Assembly (NCBI GenBank): GCA_043816955.1 | Contig: JBDRHL010000094.1 | Span: 1 to 31,603, forward strand | Direction: 5' to 3' | From: JBDRHL01 sp043816955 | GTDB lineage: Bacteria; Planctomycetota; Phycisphaerae; Sedimentisphaerales; CAYZTY01 | Length of the DNA: 31,603 bases | In this document: positions 8,634 through 17,216 of the stretch, in pieces | How positions within the stretch are numbered: position 1 is the first letter of the stretch | How the letters are laid out: each line of letters starts with the position of its first letter | Notes under the pieces: generated by a model | What the model saw: only the letters and a program-made list of their open reading frames with translations | The model's database searches: none | What the model was told of the DNA's origin: nothing | Made by a program: the position numbers and the translations under genes

Positions 8634-9074
8634 TTAGTCGGGAATAATGAGTTTTGTTCCGACTTTAAGTTTGTCAGGTCCGTCTGGGAGTAGAGCCCTA
8701 TTGGCGTTATAGATTTTTATCCATTGGCTTGAGAATCCATATTTATCCTTGGCGATTTTTGAGAGAGTTTCGCCGGTGCGTACGACATGAAACTTACTGG
8801 TTTTTACCTTATAAGGCAGTTCATATTGTGTCATGTCACGGCGAGGAGGTTCATGAACGGGGGTGATGTCGGCATTTTGGGCTGGCGTGGTCTGAGGTGG
8901 CGGGCCGGGGGTAACTTTATCAAGGCTGAATTCGAATCTGGCACTGTCAGGTTCGAAGGAATCGTGCATCGCCCGTGAGGGAATTGTCAGGCTCTTTCTC
9001 GTCGAGAGAAAGACAATAGCGCCGATAGCGAGGAACAGACCAATGAACATGCCTATTTTAAGGTCTTTTCGCAT
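8634..9074 (-). CDS. Membrane-anchored LysM-domain protein
   Basis: This 146-residue protein has one N-terminal membrane segment (residues ~8-24) after a short basic head (MRKDLK), a Pro-rich spacer (~50-80) and a C-terminal LysM domain (~94-146): FHVVRTGETLSKIAKDKYG, then WIKIYNANR and KLKVGTKLIIPD. LysM binds N-acetylglucosamine-containing glycans, so the protein probably sits in the inner membrane with LysM in the periplasm touching peptidoglycan. There is no catalytic domain, so it looks like a tether or scaffold. It follows secDF by 30 bases and is the last gene of the minus-strand cluster. Confidence 0.88.
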   Translation of the reverse strand: MRKDLKIGMFIGLFLAIGAIVFLSTRKSLTIPSRAMHDSFEPDSARFEFSLDKVTPGPPPQTTPAQNADITPVHEPPRRDMTQYELPYKVKTSKFHVVRTGETLSKIAKDKYGFSSQWIKIYNANRALLPDGPDKLKVGTKLIIPD

Positions 9075-9104
9075 TGTCGGTTTATGCCAGTGAAAGACTG
9101 TTTG

Positions 9105-12100
9105 TTATTTTCCTTCCGATTTTTTCCCGATGAGGAGTATCGGCGCAGCGATGGCGATTGATGAATAAGTACCTACGACAATTCCGATGAGCATGGCGAA
9201 GGTGAAACCTCGCAGGCCGGCTCCTCCCCAGATATACATAATCAGCACGACAAGGAAGGTAGTAAAGGAAGTCAATATTGTTCGCGAGAGCGTCTGGTTG
9301 ATGCTGTTTGTAATGATCCTGGGTGTAAGAGTGGGCAATTTCCCGCGGTTTTCCCTGATACGGTCGAAGACAACTATAGTATCATTAAGCGAATAGCCGA
9401 TAATTGTGAGCAGGGCGGCGATAATTTCCAGATTTATTTTGAAGTCTCCGATCAAAAGGGCTTTGCCGAATATTGTTGGTGCAATGTATGTGCAGGCAAC
9501 GACAGCACCGAGGGTAATGGCGACATCATGGGCTAGTGCTATAATGGCTGCAAGGCCGTATCGAACGGCACCGAATCGTATCCAGATGTAAGCAACGATG
9601 GCTAAGAGCGACAGTACAACGGCGATTATTGCAGCGGTTTTAGCTTCCTTACCGATAGAAGGATCGATTCTGGTAACCCTGGCAAGTGAAGTCTGAAGGG
9701 AGGCTGCTGCGGTGATTTTATTTTTTTCATTATCAATGAAAGCGGTCCATTCCTGTGTTGATAGTTCGCGGAAACCTGCTTCCGGCTGGGTGCTGATAAA
9801 GATGAAACTTTTGAATGCGGCAGCAGACTCGATAGGCTTCAAATTAGCACCGAGGATTTCGTAAGGGAACCATTGCAGGTGTCGCATGTCGGGCTTGAAG
9901 CGAAGGTCCTCAAGACGGCCCTGGAGCTGGTCAAGTGTTACAGATTTCTGAACTGTGCAGAGGATTTTCGCACCACCAAGGAAATCTATAAGCTCAAGAT
10001 TCTGATCGACCATTTCGTTGGTAATTTTCTCGACCGAGACGATAGAAGGCTCCAGGTCATCGAGAAGGCGCAAGTCGTCTGCAAAGGCGGTCATTATAGC
10101 ATCGTTGACAATTTCATTGACAATAGGGTCTGAGACGACAGGGTCATGTTGAGCAAAAGCTTCCTGACAAATGGCCTTAACGAGGGATTTGTTTATCTGG
10201 CTGGTTGTGATGATAAAACGAGCGGAGCTTTGTGCGTCGCGCCTTACCCGGAGGTTGACCAGTTCGCCGGGGTAATTTTCCTGGGTGTTACGTATGGCCT
10301 GGGCGATTGTATCGGGTGTGTAGTCGTTAGAATTACGGAATGAAATAGTTACCGTAGTTTTGTTTGTTTCAGTGGTGTTGATTTCATATGTGAGGTTGTC
10401 TTGTCCAATGGTATATACGCTGGCGGCGGCAAGTTCTTCATTTCCTAGTTCGCGGGCAGTGGTGCTGAATTTCTGCTCGACCTGTTCTTTGGTCATCTGG
10501 CTGCCGGGTTTAAGGGTAATCTGCGCATTAGTTCCTCCGGTGAATTCGATATCGCATTTGTTGTTCTTTTCGTCATCTCTTGCAAAGAAGATAAACAGGC
10601 CGCCGGTGATAATGAGCAGTGATATGGCAAGAAAGACAGGCCTTGCCCGCATCCAGTCAAACCTGGGGTTTTTGATGATCGTGAGCATCAAAAGATGGTC
10701 CCGTACGATTCGTTTGCTGAGGAGGAAGCGGAATATAACGCGCGTTACGAACAGTGCGGTAAACATACTTGAAGCGATACCGAGCATCAATGTAATTGTG
10801 AAGCCTTTAATTTCTTCGGAAGCAACCATGTATAGAATCAGGGCGGTAATGAATGTAGTAACATTTGCATCGAGAATGGTGGCGAAAGCTCTGCTGTAGC
10901 CGTTCTGTATGGCGATTCTGAGTGAGGAGCCTCTTTGCTGCTCTTCGCGAATTCGCTCAAAGATGAGGACGTTGGCGTCGACGCTCATACCGATAGTCAG
11001 TATGATGCCTGCAATTCCGGGCAGAGTAAAGGTTGCTCGTGAAAATGCCATCATTGCGAGTATGAAAAGTATGTTGAGGCACAATGCGAAATCAGCGATT
11101 AATCCGGAACCGATGTAATAGAGAGCCATGAAGGCAGCGATGACGATTAGACCGTATATGCCGGCTTTTATGCCTCGGTCCCGGTTTTCGGCGCCGATAG
11201 TCGGACCAATGGTTTTTTCGGATATCGGTGGTTCGATGATCCTTGCAGGCAGTGAGCCGGCGTTGAGTTTGTTGACCATGTCTTCGATTTCCAACTGTGT
11301 GAAGTTGCCCTCTATTACGCCCTGTCTTCGAATCGAACTTCTTATGTTCGGTGCGGAGATTGCCCTGCCGTCCAGCAGGATACAAAGAGGTCTTTCGGTA
11401 TTTTTGCTGGTGACGTTCCAGAAGAGATTGCCGCCGACTTCATCAAGCAGGAAGCCTACGGCCCTGGTTCCCATCTGTCCGGTTGAAGGGTATGCCTTCT
11501 TGAGAGACCATTTTCTTTGCCCCGCTTCCTGGAGCATTTTCTCGTCTACCTTACTGCTGGTCAGGACGTAGTACTTCTGGCCGAAGTCTGCGACGATAAC
11601 GTCAGGGACGTTCCATTCGTTCTTATTTTCCAGTTCGCACCAGACATATTGGTCGTCGGAGGCAAGGCGGGGGCCGTTTTTTCGAAGGTTTTGCACGTAG
11701 GTGCTAATCTGGTCGGCGGTGATTTTTTCATCATCGGTTCGTGGAAGGATGCGGAATTCCAGGACGCCGGCGCCTTTGAGCATTCGCTTAACGTCTTCGG
11801 GGTCATCGACACGTCCTCTGAGCGACCGATAATTGTCAAAGGCGGTGACAACAGCATCAATTTTGCCTTTTCTATCGGGAAAAGCGGCAATGATTTCCTG
11901 TAGTCTCAGCCGTCTGGATTTGGTTTTGAGGGGAAGTTCCAGTATTGTATCAAACTGGACCATATTGAGATTTATTTCCTCCAGGCGATCGAGAGCCTTT
12001 GTGTAGGTAACGTTCAGGCCGGTTTCCGATGCAGTAAGCTCGTCAAGGACACCGGCCCATTTTCTGTACAGGTCGATATAGTCAGTGAGAAGAGAAAGTT

Positions 12101-12767
12101 TGTTTTTATCGCCGGCGGTGAGGGACTGGAGTTTGTCTTCGATCTGATTGGGATCGAGCAATATCCACTCAGCAGCGAGGGTTTTAAGGCCGGCTGGTGT
12201 AAGTTCGGCAAAATCGATATTCTCAGCAGCATTTTGAAGGCGGCTCTGGAGTGTGTCCCTGAGCTGTTGCGCAGCAATTCGTTTGTCGTAGGTGTCGGCG
12301 AGTTCGTCGAGAATCCGGCGTCTGCGTTCGGAGCCTCGGGCGAATTCGTCGAAATATATGGATCTTTCATTGGGATCCATTTTGAGCGCCCGCATTATAC
12401 TTGCGGGATTTATATTTTCGTCTTCGAGGTTACTTCTTGCCTGGTCATAGACCTTTCTTTTCTGGCGTGCTTCTGCGGTTGCCAGAGGAATCTGTATTTC
12501 AAACCTGGTGTTTCCATGAGGCCTCCAGACGAGGTTTTGCACGTTTGTCGGATCGATACGTTTTCTGTAAACGTCGATGACCCTTGTTGAAAGTCCGGTG
12601 ATTTCTTCGCTGGTAAGGTCCTGGGTGTCAATTTCGTATATGAGGCTGGTCCCGCCCGCGAGGTCAAGGCCCGGCCTTAAGGTTTTTTCGGGGGGGTAGA
12701 GTATCCAGGTTGCGGCCAACGCCACGATGATGATCAAAAGTATTTTCCAACCAAGGTTTTTTTCCAT
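9105..12767 (-). CDS. secDF: Fused protein-export membrane protein SecD-SecF
   Basis: This 1220-residue chain uses the proton-motive force to help SecYEG release secreted proteins. The SecD half begins with TM1 (~8-24) and RPGLDLAGGTSLIYEID. It has the P1 base rejoining at GVLEFRIL (~334), the conserved GRAISAPNI, a six-helix TM block and the proton-path motif GMSVDANVLIFERIREE. The SecF half starts near residue 720 with NPRFDWMRARPVFLAISL, followed by CDIEFTGGT and the motif GYSLNDTIVVFDRIREN. Fusion is known in Bacillus, Deinococcus and planctomycetes. An unusual ~225-residue helical, charged segment (~96-322) interrupts the first periplasmic domain of SecD, explaining the extra length. A second enlarged stretch sits in the SecF periplasmic domain. 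The ATG has GGGAAG upstream, and yajC is 66 bases upstream. Confidence 0.95.
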   Translation of the reverse strand: MEKNLGWKILLIIIVALAATWILYPPEKTLRPGLDLAGGTSLIYEIDTQDLTSEEITGLSTRVIDVYRKRIDPTNVQNLVWRPHGNTRFEIQIPLATAEARQKRKVYDQARSNLEDENINPASIMRALKMDPNERSIYFDEFARGSERRRRILDELADTYDKRIAAQQLRDTLQSRLQNAAENIDFAELTPAGLKTLAAEWILLDPNQIEDKLQSLTAGDKNKLSLLTDYIDLYRKWAGVLDELTASETGLNVTYTKALDRLEEINLNMVQFDTILELPLKTKSRRLRLQEIIAAFPDRKGKIDAVVTAFDNYRSLRGRVDDPEDVKRMLKGAGVLEFRILPRTDDEKITADQISTYVQNLRKNGPRLASDDQYVWCELENKNEWNVPDVIVADFGQKYYVLTSSKVDEKMLQEAGQRKWSLKKAYPSTGQMGTRAVGFLLDEVGGNLFWNVTSKNTERPLCILLDGRAISAPNIRSSIRRQGVIEGNFTQLEIEDMVNKLNAGSLPARIIEPPISEKTIGPTIGAENRDRGIKAGIYGLIVIAAFMALYYIGSGLIADFALCLNILFILAMMAFSRATFTLPGIAGIILTIGMSVDANVLIFERIREEQQRGSSLRIAIQNGYSRAFATILDANVTTFITALILYMVASEEIKGFTITLMLGIASSMFTALFVTRVIFRFLLSKRIVRDHLLMLTIIKNPRFDWMRARPVFLAISLLIITGGLFIFFARDDEKNNKCDIEFTGGTNAQITLKPGSQMTKEQVEQKFSTTARELGNEELAAASVYTIGQDNLTYEINTTETNKTTVTISFRNSNDYTPDTIAQAIRNTQENYPGELVNLRVRRDAQSSARFIITTSQINKSLVKAICQEAFAQHDPVVSDPIVNEIVNDAIMTAFADDLRLLDDLEPSIVSVEKITNEMVDQNLELIDFLGGAKILCTVQKSVTLDQLQGRLEDLRFKPDMRHLQWFPYEILGANLKPIESAAAFKSFIFISTQPEAGFRELSTQEWTAFIDNEKNKITAAASLQTSLARVTRIDPSIGKEAKTAAIIAVVLSLLAIVAYIWIRFGAVRYGLAAIIALAHDVAITLGAVVACTYIAPTIFGKALLIGDFKINLEIIAALLTIIGYSLNDTIVVFDRIRENRGKLPTLTPRIITNSINQTLSRTILTSFTTFLVVLIMYIWGGAGLRGFTFAMLIGIVVGTYSSIAIAAPILLIGKKSEGK

Positions 12768-12833
12768 AATAGCTTCCCAAATGTTAAAATGAAATTAAGT
12801 GTTCTGCCGGAATCGTATCAAGGTTACATATTT

Positions 12834-13241
12834 TTATTTCGTTTCTTCGGAAAGTTTTGTGCTGATGGCGCCGGCGACTACCTTGATTTTGGTATTGTTG
12901 GATTCGTCGACCTTTATGGTTATCTCATCGTCCTTGACATCAATTACAGTGCCGATGATGCCTCCGATCGTTCTGACCCTGTCGTTTTTCTGGAGTGACT
13001 GAACCATCTGTTTTTGCTGCTGCTGTTTTTTTCTCGGGCCTCTGAAAATCAGGAAGTAGAAAACCACTACCATCAGCAGTATAAATATCCATTGCATCGG
13101 CAGGGGGCCTTTGGCAGGCGGGCTGGCAGGAGCGTTTTGGTCAGCGGTAACGGCAGTTGTGGTCGATGTTTCTTCGGTAATAGGCTCGGCGGGTGTGGTT
13201 GATACGGCATCGCTTTGAGCCAGAATCCATGAATTTTTCAT
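12834..13241 (-). CDS. yajC: Preprotein translocase accessory subunit YajC
   Basis: This 135-residue small inner-membrane protein associates with SecDF. The core is standard: one membrane helix (IFILLMVVVFYFLIFRGP), a basic Lys/Gln-rich region (RKKQQQQKQ), then the conserved cytoplasmic fold NDRVRTIGGIIGTVIDV and DEITIKVDESNNTKIKV. It is longer than E. coli YajC (110) because of a ~45-residue N-terminal Thr/Ala/Glu/Pro-rich extension without obvious structure. The ATG has AAAGGGAT upstream. The tgt-yajC-secDF order is the classic bacterial arrangement, which supports the call. Confidence 0.94.
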   Translation of the reverse strand: MKNSWILAQSDAVSTTPAEPITEETSTTTAVTADQNAPASPPAKGPLPMQWIFILLMVVVFYFLIFRGPRKKQQQQKQMVQSLQKNDRVRTIGGIIGTVIDVKDDEITIKVDESNNTKIKVVAGAISTKLSEETK

Positions 13242-13335
13242 CTTAGTATCCCTTTCAGATTTCTATGTTTTGTCTGATTTATCCATAATCGAAACAGTTA
13301 GGAAAAGCAGCATTGTAGGTGATTCTGCAATTTTT

Positions 13336-14451
13336 TCAATAGTGGAGATTTTGATATTTTACAATCTGCTGCTGAGCCCATAGTTCGAAGTTGCCGTTTT
13401 TTATTGCCTGGCGAATGTTTTTCATAAGCCTGTGGTAAAAATGCAGGTTGTGCATTGAGACTAATATTGGTCCGAGCATTTCGCCAACGTTAAAGAAATG
13501 CCTGATAGAAGCCCTTGAGAAGTGTTTGCAGCAATAGCAGGTGCATTTTTGCTCTATGGGAGCGGTGTCGTGGCTGTGAACGTTGTTTCTGAGGCGAACA
13601 GGGCCTTTTTCGGTGAAAGCGAAGGCGTTTCTGCCGTTTCTTGTCGGCAGGACGCAGTCAAACATGTCAATTCCTGCCCTTACAGCAGCGATGATGTCAG
13701 CAGGTGTGCCTACCCCCATGAGGTGCCTGGGTTTAGTAGTTGGCAGGAGGGGAGCGGTATATTCGACAGTTCTGATCATTTCATGGTGGCCTTCCCCGAC
13801 GCTGAGCCCTCCGATGGCATATCCTGGCAGGTCCATCTGTGTCAGTTGTTTGGCACAATCAGCCCGCAGGGAGGGATCAATACCCCCCTGGACGATAGCA
13901 AAGAGTAACTGCCGGCTATTCTGGTGGTTGTCTTTGCAGATTTTTGCCCATTTTACCGTTCTCTGGACAGCGTTTTGTAATTCTTTCTGTGGGCAGGGGT
14001 GGGCAGTACATTGGTCGAAGCACATTATAATATCGGCGCCGAGGCGATTTTGTATGTCGGTAACGATTTTCGGGTCGAGAAATATTCTGGCGCCGTCGAT
14101 ATGGCTTGCGAATTCGACGCCGTCGTCACAAACGGTGTTTAAGGTACTGAGTGAGAAAACCTGATATCCGCCGCTGTCGGTGAGAACGGGGCCGTTCCAG
14201 TCCATCAATTTATGGAGTCCGCCTATACTTTGGATGATTTCGGCTCCGGGCCTGAGGAGCAGATGATATGTATTTGCCAGCAGCATCTGGGTGCCGTTTT
14301 GTTTCAACTGTCGCGGGGTAATTCCTTTTACTGCGCCACGCGTAGCGATTGGCATAAAAACGGGTGTTTTGACGATCCCGTGAGGTGTGTGGAGAAGAGC
14401 GGTTCTTGCCGCGGTATGTGAATCTTCGGTTAGGACTTCAAAGATTTTCAT
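13336..14451 (-). CDS. tgt: tRNA-guanine transglycosylase (queuine tRNA-ribosyltransferase)
   Basis: This 371-residue enzyme swaps guanine-34 for preQ1 in tRNAs with GUN anticodons, a step of queuosine synthesis. Visible motifs are PVFMPIATRGAVKGI, the active-site block LTDSGGYQVFSLS with its catalytic Asp, MCFDQC in substrate binding, the LLFAIVQGG strand, and the GVGTPADI loop. The second catalytic Asp is in MFDCVLPTRNGRNA, and the C-terminal zinc site is CTCYCCKHFSRASIRH. The frame is open to a possible ATG at 14562, but homologous sequence begins at MKIFEVLTED, so I place the start at 14451. That ATG overlaps the TGA of the SpoIID-like gene as ATGA, implying translational coupling; no good ribosome site is seen. 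The gap to yajC is 94 bases. Confidence 0.94.
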   Translation of the reverse strand: MKIFEVLTEDSHTAARTALLHTPHGIVKTPVFMPIATRGAVKGITPRQLKQNGTQMLLANTYHLLLRPGAEIIQSIGGLHKLMDWNGPVLTDSGGYQVFSLSTLNTVCDDGVEFASHIDGARIFLDPKIVTDIQNRLGADIIMCFDQCTAHPCPQKELQNAVQRTVKWAKICKDNHQNSRQLLFAIVQGGIDPSLRADCAKQLTQMDLPGYAIGGLSVGEGHHEMIRTVEYTAPLLPTTKPRHLMGVGTPADIIAAVRAGIDMFDCVLPTRNGRNAFAFTEKGPVRLRNNVHSHDTAPIEQKCTCYCCKHFSRASIRHFFNVGEMLGPILVSMHNLHFYHRLMKNIRQAIKNGNFELWAQQQIVKYQNLHY

Positions 14452-15743
14452 ATTAGGGTAATTCGATAAATGTTTGTAATTGTTGAGCTTGGGTAATAAT
14501 ACTGCAATATCTGGAAAGCATTTTTTCCACTTCTGGCCATAGCCTGGGCTCCGGTCTGGCAAAGGCCGACACCGTGGCCATAGCCTATGCCTGAAATAAA
14601 AGTCCAGGTGTCCTGAGTATCCACAATTGTCCAGACGGTGCTTCTGATTTTATTGCCGGACGAATCTAGCGTAAGTCGGAAGTCTTCGGCACGTAAAAAC
14701 CCTGTCATGCCGTTCTCACCGACGAGTTTTACAGAGGTAACCCTAGTGAGATTTCCATATTCGCTTTTGGATGCTGAAGTAATGGATTTTATTTTACCGA
14801 GATTTTTAAGTTTTGGGTACTTTTGTATAATTCTTTCCGAAACATAGTTTTTTTCAAGCTTAACCGCCGGCCAGTAGAAAAATTTCGGTTTGGCGACTTT
14901 CCTGCAATATGGGCAGGGGACGCCGACAAGGGGCGGGAAAGAATCGCCGAAGACGTTTTTGCTGTTTTCGGTGTGGCCGCCGCAGGTTGAGCTGTAATAG
15001 GCAGGAAAAAGCAGTGGAGATTGGTCCGGTGCAGAGCAAGTCAGTATGATTCCTGCAGTGTCGTTAACAGCATTTATTACGGTGGTCGTTTCTGCCTCGA
15101 TTCCTCGATAGACCTGGTTGGCCTGTGTTTTTTTCATGTCGTAATGACGTTTTGATCCGAAGTTATTTTTTATATAAAGGCAATATGTTCTGGCCGCTAT
15201 CGTCTGGGCCCTGAGAGCCTGGGGTTCCCAATAACTGGGCATTTCTGCACCGACGACACCGGCGAGGTACTCTTCGAGTGTGAGGTGGTTTACAATGTCA
15301 AAGGAATTACAGTCGTCGTTGATCACAAAGGTGATGCTGCCTCGGTACCTTTCGGAGTTTATTGTGCATATAGAAGGGGTGTCTGGCTCGATGGCAATCT
15401 GTTTTTGTTTGAACGCATGACCGAGTAGGCAGATCATGCCGTCGATGATTTCGATGGAAATTGATTTCGCGGGTTTTTTGTGTCTTGGCAGTATAGCCTG
15501 GCTGTCGGCAGCGACAACAGTATAGGCTGAGCCGGGGTGAACAGAGCATTGTTTGACCTTGTTATACAGCAGTACCCTGATACGGATGGGAGAGTTTGCA
15601 TCGATGGTGGTTACAACAGCAGGGCATCTGCTGATTATCAGTGAGATAAGAAGCACAACGGCAGCACAGCAGAGCAGCGCAAAGAGAAGCATCTTTGGTT
15701 TGAAATATTTTTCTGCGCGGAGGTTCAGTGATGAGCGACGCAA
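14448..15743 (-). CDS. SpoIID/LytB-domain protein, probable membrane-anchored lytic transglycosylase
   Basis: This 431-residue protein has one N-terminal membrane helix (~18-38) and an outer SpoIID domain (~130-425). SpoIID cleaves peptidoglycan glycan strands lacking stem peptides. Present are LEEYLAGVVGAEMPSYWE with the catalytic Glu, LRAQTIAARTYCLY, the substrate-region block YYSSTCGGHTE plus PCPYCRK (candidate zinc ligands), and the C-terminal GIGYGHGVGLCQTGAQAMA. All key residues of an active enzyme seem present. The start is a TTG with no clear ribosome site; Met18 at 15692 is an alternative, and would still leave the membrane helix. No sporulation genes are around. It lies between the TPR/alpha-CTD gene (42 bases) and tgt (4-base overlap), so a general cell-wall role is more likely. 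Confidence 0.9.
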   Translation of the reverse strand: MRRSSLNLRAEKYFKPKMLLFALLCCAAVVLLISLIISRCPAVVTTIDANSPIRIRVLLYNKVKQCSVHPGSAYTVVAADSQAILPRHKKPAKSISIEIIDGMICLLGHAFKQKQIAIEPDTPSICTINSERYRGSITFVINDDCNSFDIVNHLTLEEYLAGVVGAEMPSYWEPQALRAQTIAARTYCLYIKNNFGSKRHYDMKKTQANQVYRGIEAETTTVINAVNDTAGIILTCSAPDQSPLLFPAYYSSTCGGHTENSKNVFGDSFPPLVGVPCPYCRKVAKPKFFYWPAVKLEKNYVSERIIQKYPKLKNLGKIKSITSASKSEYGNLTRVTSVKLVGENGMTGFLRAEDFRLTLDSSGNKIRSTVWTIVDTQDTWTFISGIGYGHGVGLCQTGAQAMARSGKNAFQILQYYYPSSTITNIYRITLI

Positions 15744-15785
15744 GGATCTGTACTTATTTTCCCATGTTACTTGCAGTGGACAAAA

Positions 15786-17084
15786 TCATCCGTCTAACGA
15801 CCGCAGCGACAGGCCGAGGCCGGACAATCGCTGCTTTATTTCATTTAAACTGGTGACGCCGAAATTTTTGCAGCCGAGTAATTCTGCATCGGTTTTGTTC
15901 ACGACATCGCTGACTGTTTTAAGCCCAAGTCTTTCCAGACATTTTTTGGCTCTAATGGATAGTTCCAGCTCATCAACGGATTTGGTGAAGAGGCTCTGCT
16001 GGTCGAATTTTGCTCTCCCGGACGAAGCTGCGTCGTCGATGCCGTCATTTTCGAGGGCCATGCCCAGGCGGAGGTTCTTGGGCTCGAGGATTTTCTTTAT
16101 TTCCACGAGAGAAGTTTCCCCGAAGTTTTTGTAAGCCAGCAACTCAGCCTCGGTAGTGTGCAAAAGATCGCCGATGGTGTGAATGTTCATCTTCTGCAGG
16201 CAGTTTCGGCTTCTGACTGAAAGTTCAAAGTCGGCAAGCGGCGTTTCGAGAATCTGATTCCTTATGCCGATTTTTCTTTCCTGTTCTTCGTCATGGTGCA
16301 TTGTCTTTGAGCTTTCTATATCTTTGTAGAAAAGCCGGGCCCGAAGATGATTCGGGTGACAGGTGAGAACCTTTTCAACGCAATGTGCCGCTTTTTCGTA
16401 GTTTTCATTGTCTTCGTATAGGATGGCAAGATTCAATAGTGCATTGACATAGCCTGGTGCGGCGGGACCGATCTGCTTATAATAATCGATCGCGGCCTCT
16501 TCGTCACCCCGCAGGTCGCAGGCAAAGGCCAGGTGAAACAGGGCTTTGGCGAAAGTGGGGTCAAATTCAAGAGCGATTTTGTAATTGTCTATAGCCTGGT
16601 CATATTGTCCACAGGCTTCACTGAGCCTGGCAAACTGATAATGGTACTCGGCGTTGATGTGTTCAAAGTTAGTGTATTTTTTCAACAGATCGGCGGCGTT
16701 GTCGAGACGTCCGGCATGTCGCAAAACAGCAACTTTTTCCATAGCTATCGCGAGCGGGTCGGCCTGGTGGTCAAGTGCTTTGTCAAAATTTGCCAACGCT
16801 TCATCGTATTTGTCAAGCCTTCGCAGTGCATTGGCAAGATAGATGAATTTTTCGCGACAGTCATCGGCAACGGTGAGTTTTTCGACAGCCTGTTTGTTTT
16901 GCCCGAGTATGTAATAAGCTATGCCGGCTGCAAGCGGAGAGGGCTTGGCCTGGCTGAACTGCTCGGCAAACCTGACGCGATTAAGTTCGCCGGAATTGAC
17001 TATTCTGGAAAGTCTGCTGATTTGTTGTGCGTCAGGCAGGCTGTTGCCAAACAAGTCGATTTGCAGATGTGCGATAGATACCAT
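15786..17084 (-). CDS. TPR protein with two C-terminal RNA polymerase alpha-CTD domains
   Basis: This 432-residue protein couples about six tetratricopeptide repeats (~50-260, e.g. KYDEALANFDKALDH, QYDQAIDNYKIALEFDP, NYEKAAHCVEKVL) to two copies of the RNA polymerase alpha C-terminal domain (285-345 and 371-432). Copy 1 reads ELSVRSRNCL with IHTIGDLL and GETSLVEI; against E. coli alpha it keeps the DNA-contact residues matching Arg265, Asn268, Cys269, Ser299 and Glu302, with Thr for Lys298. Copy 2 keeps Arg, Cys, Ser and Glu but has Lys in place of Asn268. There is no alpha N-terminal domain, so it cannot replace alpha. It may bind DNA or polymerase, with TPRs recruiting partners; this role is inference. 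The ATG has GGAG nine bases upstream and its own promoter (17152-17179). Confidence 0.92.
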   Translation of the reverse strand: MVSIAHLQIDLFGNSLPDAQQISRLSRIVNSGELNRVRFAEQFSQAKPSPLAAGIAYYILGQNKQAVEKLTVADDCREKFIYLANALRRLDKYDEALANFDKALDHQADPLAIAMEKVAVLRHAGRLDNAADLLKKYTNFEHINAEYHYQFARLSEACGQYDQAIDNYKIALEFDPTFAKALFHLAFACDLRGDEEAAIDYYKQIGPAAPGYVNALLNLAILYEDNENYEKAAHCVEKVLTCHPNHLRARLFYKDIESSKTMHHDEEQERKIGIRNQILETPLADFELSVRSRNCLQKMNIHTIGDLLHTTEAELLAYKNFGETSLVEIKKILEPKNLRLGMALENDGIDDAASSGRAKFDQQSLFTKSVDELELSIRAKKCLERLGLKTVSDVVNKTDAELLGCKNFGVTSLNEIKQRLSGLGLSLRSLDG

Positions 17085-17151
17085 ATAATTTTACTCCGTA
17101 AATACAGGTTAGTGTAGTTTTAAGGCTTTGCCCACGTCCGACAGAGGTGAT

Positions 17152-17179
17152 ATTATAAAGGCTTGGTGCGTATTTGCAA
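17152..17179 (-). promoter_or_regulatory. Promoter of the minus-strand TPR/spoIID/tgt/yajC/secDF cluster
   Basis: Read on the minus strand, TTGCAA (17179-17174) and a perfect TATAAT (17157-17152) are separated by 16 bases. Predicted start is near 17145, about 60 bases before the ATG at 17084. It lies downstream of hisI, so the cluster can be expressed independently of it. Confidence 0.6.
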
Positions 17180-17216
17180 TAGCTTTTTTGGGTGCGCAAA
17201 CTGGTTTCGGGAAGCA

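Noticed and set aside
10360..10899. Long open frame on the opposite strand inside secDF
   Set aside because: The minus-strand SecDF product is unambiguous and continuous; the plus-strand translation has no recognisable motif.
14452..14562. Upstream start for tgt
   Set aside because: Homology to the family begins at MKIFEVLTED (14451); the extra 37 codons lie inside the SpoIID-like gene in another frame.
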